Below, in pieces: positions 40,156 to 49,376 of a DNA stretch of 64,000 nt. The DNA comes from Cherax quadricarinatus (taxonomy: Eukaryota > Arthropoda > Malacostraca > Decapoda > Parastacidae). The notes under the pieces were generated by a model, which was not told where the DNA came from, made no database searches, and saw only the letters and a list, made by a program, of their open reading frames with translations. Position 1 is the stretch's first letter. Each line of letters opens with the position of its first letter. A program made the translations under genes and the position numbers. The stretch covers positions 9,661,165 through 9,725,164 of the forward strand of contig NC_091293.1 in assembly GCF_038502225.1 (NCBI RefSeq). The letters run 5' to 3'.

Positions 40156-42554
40156 CGGCATTGTGAGCCTCTTCAGGGTGGAGGGGTCAACACCATCGGT
40201 CGACGCCAGTCAACATCATCCGTCGTCATCCAACGCACCTGCTGGCCTAAAGAGTTATCTGTTACTCCCAGCGTCTTGACGGGACCCGAGATAGATCTTC
40301 GTCCTAGATTTTTCCCACAAAATCTGGACATAGGCGTCACGGCGTCATCTCCAGCCTTAGCAGTCACGTGTTCACCTCATCACCCTCTCTACAGCCCTTC
40401 AACACTCTCCAGCACCATTCTCCTGCCTCCTACAGCGTCCCTACGCCCTTCTCAGCTACAAGAAGTAGAGGTGAGGTCGTTTAGTGTGTTGGCTTCGTGT
40501 GGCACCACACGTGACCACGAGGCAGCTCTGGGGTTGGTTTATACCCTAATCAGCGCGTAAACACACCAGCCCCCTCTACAGCCTTCTCTGCTACGCAACG
40601 ACGTCCATCTCGCCGTCCATGTGTGTTGTGTTCTTCCAAGTTTCCTCCAAGAAGTTCTACCTGGCTTAACCACGTGGGAACCCAGTCAGCTTAGCCCTAA
40701 GCCAGCTCAGTTCAGCGTCTACAGCAGCTCGTGACTCATCATAGTGTCTACAACTACTCAGCGTCTACGTATCTCCAGCCAGTGCAGTTTTTTTTTGTGT
40801 TGCCCAGTTTAAATTTTTTTTTTTCCCTTTCCCTTGCTGTTTTATTCCCAGTTCATCACCAGTTCTGTTTTCCCCAGTGATTTGTTACAGTAAAACTTAC
40901 TCGTCCCAGTTCAAAGTTTCACTTAAGCTTGTTTTTAGCACGTTCGAGTAGTGCAGTAAATGTTTTGTTCTCCGTGTGCTGAAGCCGCAGTCAGTCAGCG
41001 CGCCCAGACACGCTTGCCAGTGTAAACAACCAACACACAGCTGTAGTTCACGCCGGGTATCCACGTCTTCTAATATCTTATACCTCCACAGAGTTACCCC
41101 GGTCCTTCCTGTTCTTCCCAAGTCCTTTCTGATAATTTTTTCTACGACATTGAAGCCCCATAGCAGTATACAAATGCTACGAGGCGTGTAGTGGTACTAG
41201 AGCATCACTGAAAGTTCCAGGACCTGCAGCACCCGTACCTTCGTCCATCTGCACTCAAAGTTAAGTAAACAGTGACTTACCTAGCATTTCCTAATATTTT
41301 GTGACATTATTTAACTGTCCTGCACCAATACAGTTAGTTACTGAAGCCATACTTCAGTAAATTGTTCAGTGTCATCAGTGCACATTTTGCCACTTACCTA
41401 CAGCTTCTTAAATTTTGTAAATTTATTTTTGCACTCCTACATTTTAAATTCCAGTATTTTATTCTGCTTCTTGCACCTCAGTTATTGATTTAAATTGTTC
41501 AGTGTTAACCATTTATACAATTTACCTCTCACATACAGTCTTCATGTAATTCCTGTGTGCTGTTATTTTGTTAGTTGCACCTGCAAGTTAGCCACAGATT
41601 GTTGACACCCTTGCACTGTTTTGTTTGTTAGTGTTTTTTCCTTTTAATAAGTGTAATCTTCAAGTACTTAAGTATTAGTTTATTCTACCTGCAGTGATAC
41701 AATCTGTGCCTATCCCATTAAACTTTTCTTCTGTTTCCCCATTTATTTGCTCTACATATATTCTATGTTTTATCAGTGAATATTCACCTATGTGCATTGC
41801 ATTTTGCTATTTTGTATACCCAAGTCATTGAGTGTATTTTTGGGAACCTGCTTATTTACCATTAATTACCAAAATTCCTTGTGAAGTTAATTAATTTTGA
41901 CCTTGAGATTGTGCAAATTTTTTCTTTTTGCCAGTGTACACCCTGCTAACACCAGTTAACCTTTGCCATATTCTTGAGTTTAATAATTTGCATTTTTATT
42001 AATTTTATTTTGTGTGCAATATAGCAATTCTGGATACAGTGTATTTTTTTTTTCTGTGTTTTTTGGCACTATTCCATACTCTGATATCTTTTCTGTGCCA
42101 ACTTCCCTTGTGCAAGTGAATTACCCTTTTTTTTTGCGTTTCAATTTGCAACTGCTAGCACCCGCAATCTTTTTAAACTGTGCTAGTGTTGTGTAGTACC
42201 TGATTTATTTTAATTTTGTGCAATTTTTGCTACCAGTGTTTACAGTTCAACTCCTTTTCATAAATTTTGTTGCCAGATTCCTGGTGAAATTATTGACTAT
42301 CCTTAGCTTCATTTTGTGCACTTCCCTGTAGTACATTCACTTGCATACATCTCTTATTTTGTGTTCAGAGTGTATCACTATTTCCCTTTTTATTGTTGTT
42401 TTGCTCAAATTATTTCTATCGCTAAGCAGTTTACCTAGTACTGTGGTGCTGAGTTCTCTTTGACTCTGTTTTGAATTGTAGCCAGTGCATACCATTTCTT
42501 GCTCTGACCTGTTTACCCTCTTCGTGACCTAATTGCATTTGAACACTTGACGTC
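40156..42554 (+). other. Leader (5' UTR) of gypsy-B
   Basis: 2.4 kb, pyrimidine- and T-rich in its second half (41300-42550), with no recognisable coding sequence. Unusually long for a gypsy leader. Confidence 0.7.
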
Positions 42555-43928
42555 ATGACTAAGACACGCAGTGGCCATGCCGTTAGTCCAGATTCTGCTG
42601 GTGCCAGCAATGGTGCCTCAGCCAGCGTGAACACGCGGCAGGGCATCAAAGCCCCAGCGACAGTTGGTCAACTTGTGGCTCAAGCCTCGACCACCAGTGG
42701 GCCGGCTCATCGTCCATTCCTGACCCTTATTTTTGACGGTCGTGCAAATAGTTTAGAGCCATGGCTGCAGTCAGTCGAGACGACTGTTCAGGCTCTATTT
42801 GATAGTCCAACGGATACACAGTACATTCGTGCTGCTGTTGCAGCAGTGGATCTCACCCAGGGTGATATAGGTGCCTTTGTGCAGCTCAAGCGCGTTTGTA
42901 AGATTCAGTCTTGGGATGAACTTAAGGAGGAATTTAGGCGTTATTTTCGGCGTAGTCGCCAACGCCATTACATTGACATCGTTACCAGCGTCTTGGCCGA
43001 ATGTCAATACCGGCACGAAAGCCCCCTGGCTTGCATTTGCCGGTTCGAGCAAGCCGCCACGGACTTTACTGATGCCATCAACTCCACTAAGTGGGTGGAT
43101 GGTGATGGCCGTATTGCTGCTAAAGACATCATCCCCATGCTGGCTGTCGGCATCATGCGGAGGGATGCCGCCCCTAACCTCTGGGCTGCCATTGATGCGC
43201 TAGGACTCGGCCCTCAGCACGACGTCCTGGGTGCATATGACGCCATCGACTCGCTCAAGCCGCCTTCCGAGCAAGGCAAGGTTTGCCGCTTTGCGGATGA
43301 TCCCCTACCCATCCTTCCGGCGCCGTCCACAGTGACCCCGCGGTCGCAGCCGGAAGTCACTTTTGCTGCTGCTGTCAGACAGCCAGCCCACAAAGGTTCT
43401 AACCCCAGTCCCACTAACACGCGCCTAAGTAAAAATATTGACCACAGTAACAACAGTCGGTCTCATACAAAAAGGCAGTCATCGACTTCCTGGACCAGGG
43501 CGAAACGTCGCCAGCAGACACCACCCCCAACCTCACCCGCTAAGCGTGTAGTGACTTGTTTCAACTGTGGCAAACGAGGGCACTACCGATCGGAGTGTTA
43601 CAAACCTAAGTCCCCGCAAAGTAACCGTCACAGTCCCCATGCTCAGTATCCCAGTAACCATAACAGCCCCCATGCTCAGTATCCCAGTAACCATAACCGT
43701 CCCCATGCTCAGTATCAAGGTAACCGTCACCGTCCCCATGCTCAGCTTCGCGAGGGAGTCTGTGTTTACCACAATACTTCCAGTCATACCTCCCATGAGT
43801 GTAACAAGCTGCGAAGTATACTGTCAGCTGAGTGGAGCAAGCAGTCGTCGCGCAATGCACGTGCTCGTAGAAGCCCTTCCACTAGTTCGGGGGAAGAGGC
43901 GCGTCCGCAAAACCAGCGAAAGACATAG
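42555..43928 (+). CDS. Gypsy-B Gag
   Basis: 457 residues from ATG 42555. Basic N-terminus (MTKTRSGHAVSPDS), capsid-type core (LTLIFDGRANSLEPWLQSVE, QSWDELKEEFRRYFRRS, ESPLACICRFEQAATDF), a basic linker, a CCHC zinc knuckle CFNCGKRGHYRSEC at about residue 335, then four copies of an 11-residue repeat around PHAQYPSNHN (43636-43745). The tail is basic and serine-rich. The frame stops at TAG 43926-43928; pol is in the -1 frame and overlaps by about 40 bases. Intact. Confidence 0.92.
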   Translation: MTKTRSGHAVSPDSAGASNGASASVNTRQGIKAPATVGQLVAQASTTSGPAHRPFLTLIFDGRANSLEPWLQSVETTVQALFDSPTDTQYIRAAVAAVDLTQGDIGAFVQLKRVCKIQSWDELKEEFRRYFRRSRQRHYIDIVTSVLAECQYRHESPLACICRFEQAATDFTDAINSTKWVDGDGRIAAKDIIPMLAVGIMRRDAAPNLWAAIDALGLGPQHDVLGAYDAIDSLKPPSEQGKVCRFADDPLPILPAPSTVTPRSQPEVTFAAAVRQPAHKGSNPSPTNTRLSKNIDHSNNSRSHTKRQSSTSWTRAKRRQQTPPPTSPAKRVVTCFNCGKRGHYRSECYKPKSPQSNRHSPHAQYPSNHNSPHAQYPSNHNRPHAQYQGNRHRPHAQLREGVCVYHNTSSHTSHECNKLRSILSAEWSKQSSRNARARRSPSTSSGEEARPQNQRKT

Positions 43929-46900
43929 TAACCCTGTCGGAGTCGCTGTATTCCGTCCCTGTCCGCAATGCATTCGCCGCCCTGGGCAGTGATACGCTTG
44001 CCGACAGTGAGGAAACCGAGTGTCTTGACGTTGTTGCCGAGACTCGTACCGTACCTTCCAGGTCGAGCCTCGTCAACAAGTGTCGAGCCTCGAGCAGCTG
44101 TGACTCCGGGGATCTCGTCGGCCTGTCATGCCTTCATGTTCGGTATGACAACCCATGTGGACCGCTCATCGAGTCCACTGTCCACAATAAGCCTGTTCAG
44201 CTTTTCCTAGATACAGGTTCGGTGGTTAACATTGTCCGCTCCACTTTTTTCCGAGACATTGGCCTTCACGCGGCCATGTTGACAGAGCCGTCTGCCATTC
44301 AGACCTTGAGAGGAGTCTCAGGTAAACCGCTGACGGTTCGCGGTCGCACAACGCTAGAATTTGTGGTCCAGGGTCACAAGCTGTCCGCAAAATTCTTAGT
44401 CGTAGATGGTATTGTTTTCCATGGTGACCTGCTCATAGGGTTCAAAACCATGGCAGATCTTAGGATCCGTTTAGATCCAGCTGAGTGGAAAGCGGAATTC
44501 AACGGGGTGGATGTGCCCTTCTGGGGCGTGCGCTTAGGATCCACTACGTGCTACTCTGTCTCAGAGTATGCACAGTGCCTAGAATCGTTGGAAACCGGTG
44601 GTTTCCATAGCACATTCTCCCCGGGGTCGGTCTCTTGTCCTGATCGACCTCGTAGTAGAGCTCGTTGCCCATCACCTCCTGGCCATCAGCGCGTAGTTAC
44701 CAGTGAAACCCAGTCTGGGGACGCCCAGTCTAACCTTCACTCTAACTCTGACGCTGTTGTAGAGACCAGCAGTTGTCAAGCCGCAGTATCCCTGTCGGCA
44801 GACGACTGTCTGACTCGTGTCATGGCATCAGCGAGCAGAGTTACTGCTTGTACAAAGTATGACGTCACTTTGTCAGCTAACTCGCTCACTCCTGTTACGG
44901 TGTACGTGAGCAGAGCTTTTGAAGGAGACCATGTGCTGGTTGACAACGACACATGCCGAGTCAAGGGCCTCTCCCTTGAACCATCCTTGCACACAGTGCA
45001 ACGTGGTAAGTTGCAAGTCCTTGTTGTCAACATGCATAGTCGAGAATTTCCCCTGCGGAAGAATACCTCACTTGTCGATCTTGTCAGATTCCCTCTCCCG
45101 GTGAGAGTGGAGGGTGAAGCCCCAGCTGACTTCCTTGTGAGTGCAGTTCTCCCAGGCGAGTCTGCTGCTGACTCTTCCAACACCCGGCCAGTGCAGGAAG
45201 ATGATCTAGCTTTGACAGACTATCCTGAAGAGGTCCCAAAACTTCTCCAGGTTCTCAATCGTGCACGTTCTGCAGTTGCACTAGATGGTGAGTCGATGGG
45301 TTTGACCCCACTGATCTCTCACCGTATTCCACTTGACAAAGGTACTAAACCCATTTATGTACCTGCGTATCGCCTGCCACATGCGCAAAGAGTCTTCGCC
45401 GAAGAACTCATTACACGGATGCTCCGTGATGGAGTTATTGAGGAGTCCACTTCCCCGTGGAATGCTCCCCTTATTCTGGTCCCCAAGAAGGACGGAACCT
45501 GGCGCCCTGTTATCGATTACAGGAAACTGAATGCATGTACCATCCCAGACCGTTTTCCATTGCCAGTTCTGAACGACCTGTTGCAGAACATCGGCGATAA
45601 TAAGGTCTTTTCAACTCTTGATCTTCTTCAAGGGTTCTGGCAGATCCCCCTCGATGATGAGAGCAGAGAGTTGACAGCTTTCTCTACGCCAACTGGTCAT
45701 TACCAGTTCAGGAGGATGCCCTTCGGCTTGCACGGAAGCCCAATCACGTTTAGTCGTTTGATGACGACAATTTTCCGTACCCTCCTAGGTGGCACGCTCA
45801 TGGTCTACCTGGATGATCTCATAGTCATGTCGCAAGATGTCCCGTCACATCTTGAGAAACTTGACAGGGTATTGGACAGGCTAGCTCAGGCAAATCTTAA
45901 GGTAAAGCTCTCCAAATGTCATTTCCTCCGGAAGGAAATAAAATTTCTGGGTCACGTAGTAACTCAGAATGGCATAAAGACGGACGAGTCTAAAATCTCG
46001 GCCGTGCAGAAATTCCCCAGACCCATGACGGCGGATGCAGTTCGGTCCTTCATAGGCCTGGCGGGTTTCTACCGCACCTTTATCGCAGGTTTCTCCACCA
46101 TTGCTGCACCCCTGACACGCTTACTCAAGAAGGATGCCCCTTTTGAGTGGACGTGCGATCAGGAACGAGCTTTTGTCATTCTTAAGAACAAGTTAACATC
46201 AGCCCCAACCCTTAGATTCCCTGATTTCACCAAGGCATTTACCTTGACGACTGATGCCAGCAAAGTTGGCATCGGTGCAGTCTTGTCACAGGAATCTAAT
46301 GGTAAACAACAGCCTATTGCCTATGCTAGCCGTGTTCTTACTAAAGCGGAAGTCAATTATTCAGTGACAGAGCTAGAAGCTTTAGCCATTGTATGGGCCC
46401 TGAGTCATTTTCGGGATATCATCTATCATTATCCTATCAAGATTTATACAGATCATTTACCCTTATTGGCCCTTTTTGCGAATAAGAACCTCTCGGGAAA
46501 GCATGCTCGGTGGTCGCTCACGTTCAATGACTACAACCCTGAAATTTGCTATGTCCCAGGTAAGCAAAATGTTGTAGCTGATGCTCTGTCGAGACATTTA
46601 GCATTCGTGAGTGTCGGCAATTCGTTCTCTGTTGAGGATCTCGAGAGAGCCCAACGACAGGACCCTGTGTGGTCTCCAGTCCTTCGTTTCCTGACCAAGG
46701 AGGACGTTGACTTACAGGTCAAGTCTCCCGTTCCACTGAAGGATTTAGTGGTCAACCAAGGAGTACTGTGCCGTGTTGCACAGCTGGTGGACCCCGGCAG
46801 AACCGTATACCAACTGGTGATACCAGAGTCCATGATACCAGCTACTCTTAGGTTGATCCACAATGTCCCAGGTGTAGCGCACCCCGGGAAGGACCGCAGT

Positions 46901-48142
46901 ATCAAACAGGCACGAATGAAATATTTCTGGCCTAAGATGGCATCGGACATTGCCAAGCATGTACACCAGTGTGTTGTTTGCCTACAGCACAAGGGTACCA
47001 TTACAGGTCCTAACCCCATTCTAAAGTATCCCATTACAAAGGAGCCCTGGGAGAGAACTTCTGTCGACCTGTTGACGAACTTCTCGACCTCGGAGAAGGG
47101 AAATAAGCACCTGCTTGTAATGGTAGATAACTTGACGCGGTACAGTGAATTAGTACCCATTCCTGATAAAACCGCGGAAACGGTCGCTAGTGCTTTCCGT
47201 GAGCATGTTGTTCTTCGTCATACTTGCCCACGTGTCCTTCTGTCAGACAATGGGTCTGAGTTTATAAATGGCATAATGCAGGATCTTTGCTCCAGATTCA
47301 ACATTCATCAAGCGCCAGTAGCTCCACGCCACCCTGCGAGTAATGGTCTTGCTGAACGTACAAATCGCAAAGTCCTGGAGGTGCTCAGAGTAACCGTTAA
47401 CCCAAGTTGTACTACATGGGATGAGGCTATCCCAGATGTTCAGTGTACATTAAATTCCTCCCTCAACAGCTCGATCGGTGAGACACCTCATTTTGCTTTG
47501 TATGGCTATGACAAGCGCTTACCATATGAAATTCTGTTTACTCCACCTAGACCTACTTACGATACTGATAACCCCAGTGTAGTAAAGATGAGGACAACGC
47601 AGCTTGTCTTCCAGCGGGTACGAGAGAACCTTATGAAAGCTACTGATAGGTTCACGTCTGAGCGCAATGCCCGCGCCAAGGAAAGCAAAGTGGAACCAGG
47701 TTGCAAAGTTATGTTGCTCAACCCAGTGCAGACCCCAGGTATGCACAAACTTGTCCCAAAGTTTGTGGGTCCTTACCGTGTCCTACGACAGCTCCGTGGC
47801 AATAAGTTCGAGGTGAGGGAGATTGCTACGGGAACTATCAAGGAAGCCCACCTTGATCACATGAAGTATGTGGACCATATGCAGGCCGAAGCAGAGCTGG
47901 AGGCGCGTGCGTTGCAACGCCACGATCAGACTAATGTTAGGGACAAACCGTCTATCCCTTCTCCCACTACTACTGGTACGGAAGACGGCCCAGTAAGGCT
48001 CCATACTTATGGCCTGCGACCAAGGACAACAGTATATTTCTGTGACATTGACGTACCTACTGACTTGTCTGACTCCTACGCTAGTTATGCTAATTGTTTG
48101 CTTGCAGAAATGGGTATAAATGCACACACATTGTATAGCTAG
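43886..48142 (+). CDS. Gypsy-B Pol: protease, RT, RNase H, integrase
   Basis: Continuous -1 frame relative to gag, open from 43886; no ATG is needed if made by frameshift. Protease FLDTGSVVNIV (DTGS 44210-44221). Spacer domain (44860-45100). RT: TSPWNAPLILVPKKDGTW, LNACTIPDRFPLPVLNDLL, MPFGLHGSPITFSRL and YLDD at 45806-45817. RNase H: FTLTTDASKVGIGAVLSQ, VTELEALAIVWALSHF, DHLPLLALF and VVADALSRH. Integrase: zinc domain ending CVVCLQHKG, SVDLLTNF, LLSDNGSEF, HPASNGLAERTNRK. C-terminal block PGCKVMLLNPV and YGLRPRTTVYF. All catalytic motifs are present. No canonical slippery heptamer was found in the overlap. Confidence 0.93.
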   Translation, partial: FGGRGASAKPAKDIVTLSESLYSVPVRNAFAALGSDTLADSEETECLDVVAETRTVPSRSSLVNKCRASSSCDSGDLVGLSCLHVRYDNPCGPLIESTVHNKPVQLFLDTGSVVNIVRSTFFRDIGLHAAMLTEPSAIQTLRGVSGKPLTVRGRTTLEFVVQGHKLSAKFLVVDGIVFHGDLLIGFKTMADLRIRLDPAEWKAEFNGVDVPFWGVRLGSTTCYSVSEYAQCLESLETGGFHSTFSPGSVSCPDRPRSRARCPSPPGHQRVVTSETQSGDAQSNLHSNSDAVVETSSCQAAVSLSADDCLTRVMASASRVTACTKYDVTLSANSLTPVTVYVSRAFEGDHVLVDNDTCRVKGLSLEPSLHTVQRGKLQVLVVNMHSREFPLRKNTSLVDLVRFPLPVRVEGEAPADFLVSAVLPGESAADSSNTRPVQEDDLALTDYPEEVPKLLQVLNRARSAVALDGESMGLTPLISHRIPLDKGTKPIYVPAYRLPHAQRVFAEELITRMLRDGVIEESTSPWNAPLILVPKKDGTWRPVIDYRKLNACTIPDRFPLPVLNDLLQNIGDNKVFSTLDLLQGFWQIPLDDESRELTAFSTPTGHYQFRRMPFGLHGSPITFSRLMTTIFRTLLGGTLMVYLDDLIVMSQDVPSHLEKLDRVLDRLAQANLKVKLSKCHFLRKEIKFLGHVVTQNGIKTDESKISAVQKFPRPMTADAVRSFIGLAGFYRTFIAGFSTIAAPLTRLLKKDAPFEWTCDQERAFVILKNKLTSAPTLRFPDFTKAFTLTTDASKVGIGAVLSQESNGKQQPIAYASRVLTKAEVNYSVTELEALAIVWALSHFRDIIYHYPIKIYTDHLPLLALFANKNLSGKHARWSLTFNDYNPEICYVPGKQNVVADALSRHLAFVSVGNSFSVEDLERAQRQDPVWSPVLRFLTKEDVDLQVKSPVPLKDLVVNQGVLCRVAQLVDPGRTVYQLVIPESMIPATLRLIHNVPGVAHPGKDRSIKQARMKYFWPKMASDIAKHVHQCVVCLQHKGTITGPNPILKYPITKEPWERTSVDLLTNFSTSEKGNKHLLVMVDNLTRYSELVPIPDKTAETVASAFREHVVLRHTCPRVLLSDNGSEFINGIMQDLCSRFNIHQAPVAPRHPASNGLAERTNRKVLEVLRVTVNPSCTTWDEAIPDVQCTLNSSLNSSIGETPHFALYGYDKRLPYEILFTPPRPTYDTDNPSVVKMRTTQLVFQRVRENLMKATDRFTSERNARAKESKVEPGCKVMLLNPVQTPGMHKLVPKFVGPYRVLRQLRGNKFEVREIATGTIKEAHLDHMKYVDHMQAEAELEARALQRHDQTNVRDKPSIPSPTTTGTEDGPVRLHTYGLRPRTTVYFCDIDVPTDLSDSYASYANCLLAEMGINAHTLYS

Positions 48143-48679
48143 TCGATAATAGAGTCAGGGTGGACAACATCATGTAATTATGTAAATACTTTTAGAAGGG
48201 TACCCAGAGTGTAATGAATTCCATGGATATAGTATTATTGTACGTATGTGCACCAGTGTTTTATAACTAAAGGAAAAAAGCCTGTATTACGGTCAGGGCA
48301 GTGCTGCCCTCTGAGTTACATGTCACACCTTAGGAAATGCTACTGTCAGTCATTGTTTGCAGATGTGAGCGTGCAACAACGTTAGTAGACGAGTGGTCAA
48401 CTGATGTTCAGCCCTGCGGACAACCTGTATATAGAAGATTTTAGTTCCAGTGCTGACGTCTCCGGGCTCTCTACTCGATGAAACAGCGCGGGCAAACCAG
48501 TTTTCTCTTCCCCTGGATGGGAGTTTTTTTTTTTGCCTGTCGCATTTTTTTTGTCCATTTTTTATTTACTAGTGAGCGAAAGCCAGTCCCTCTCTGGGGT
48601 AGCTAGTGTAATTCCTTTATACCTATGGGCCCACCAGTATTGTCGCGTCGGGACGACGCGAGGTGCGTGGCCGAGCAAA
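48143..48679 (+). other. 3' UTR of gypsy-B
   Basis: 537 bp between the pol stop and the 3' LTR. There is no clear polypurine tract next to the LTR; the bases before it (GACGCGAGGTGCGTGGCCGA) are only moderately purine-rich. Confidence 0.65.
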
Positions 48680-49003
48680 TGTAGACAGCCTGTACTGTCA
48701 GAGCACACAGCCTAGCCGTCTGCTCTGACTAGTTCATATTTCGCGGCATTCAGTGCTGCCCTCTGTAGGCCTACCTAGGTCGGTGGGAAGCACAGACCAC
48801 CCTCTCTCACTCCTCGACCGACCGACGTGATAGTCACAGGTGCTCCCCCTCCACGGACTGGCTTGCGGTCACTCCCTCACACTGCCCGTTGTGTACTCAC
48901 TCCTACCCAATTAAAGCCAATCTAGTCCACGGCCGTATCATTGCTACCTACGCTACCTTCATCGGCACTAAACCGCTGTTCAGCAGTAAGAACAGCAATA
49001 ACA
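48680..49003 (+). repeat. 3' LTR of gypsy-B
   Basis: 324 bp, two substitutions from the 5' LTR. Followed at once by the second copy of the 350-bp flank. Confidence 0.95.
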
Positions 49004-49353
49004 TTTGTTCAGTGATGTGACTGGTGTGTTTGTGAATTGATGTGACTGGTGTGTTTGTACAGTGATGTGACTGGTGTGTTTGTGCAGTGATGTCGTGTGG
49101 GGTTCGGTAGGAGATTGATGGATAAAGTAAACTCACTTGTTGGATGGTAACGCTATACTGTCAGACTGTGGTAATGGGAGATGGAGCCCAGCCTGCCTTG
49201 TCCTGCCTCCTACTATGCCTATGCGTCGACTGAGACCGAGGTAGCTCGTCTCACTCGCTCGCTGCATCCCGTGACGTCATACAGTCACAGGCCTAAGGGA
49301 TCTTCTATATAAACACATGGATGGTACTATGATACGCTATACAACACATATAA
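49004..49353. repeat. 350-bp direct duplication flanking gypsy-B, right copy
   Basis: Begins exactly after the LTR terminal ACA and ends where the rest of the solo LTR (GGGGATCAGTAACTATGC) resumes. Three substitutions from 39462-39811. Confidence 0.95.
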
Positions 49354-49376
49354 GGGGATCAGTAACTATGCTGACA
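49091..49376 (-). mobile_element. Solo LTR of family C, complete
   Basis: On the minus strand starts TGTCAGCATAGTTACTGATC and ends CACACGACA; 286 bp. It aligns with the LTR at 62634-62914, including GTGACGTCACGGGAT-like and CAAGGCTGGGCTCCAT blocks. GTGA flanks both sides but also occurs in the satellite, so the duplication is only suggestive. Confidence 0.85.

Larger units (their letters stand above)
39813..49003 (+). mobile_element. Gypsy-B: full-length, apparently intact Ty3/gypsy LTR retrotransposon
   Basis: 9.19 kb: LTR 39813-40136, PBS 40138-40155, long leader, gag 42555-43928, pol 43886-48142 in the -1 frame, 3' UTR, LTR 48680-49003. The LTRs are 324 bp each and differ at two positions. 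No stop was seen in gag or pol. There is no envelope frame. It lies inside a solo LTR within a satellite, with a 350-bp duplication of the left flank instead of a short target duplication. Confidence 0.95.

Noticed and set aside
40022..42196. Short frames in the gypsy-B leader
   Set aside because: No similarity, no conserved motif and T-rich composition. Treated as untranslated leader.
44776..45183. 135-codon minus-strand frame opposite gypsy-B pol
   Set aside because: Shadow of the real pol frame; no independent motif.
48143..48679. Envelope gene in gypsy-B
   Set aside because: Only 537 bp lie between pol and the LTR, with no frame showing a signal peptide or transmembrane segment.
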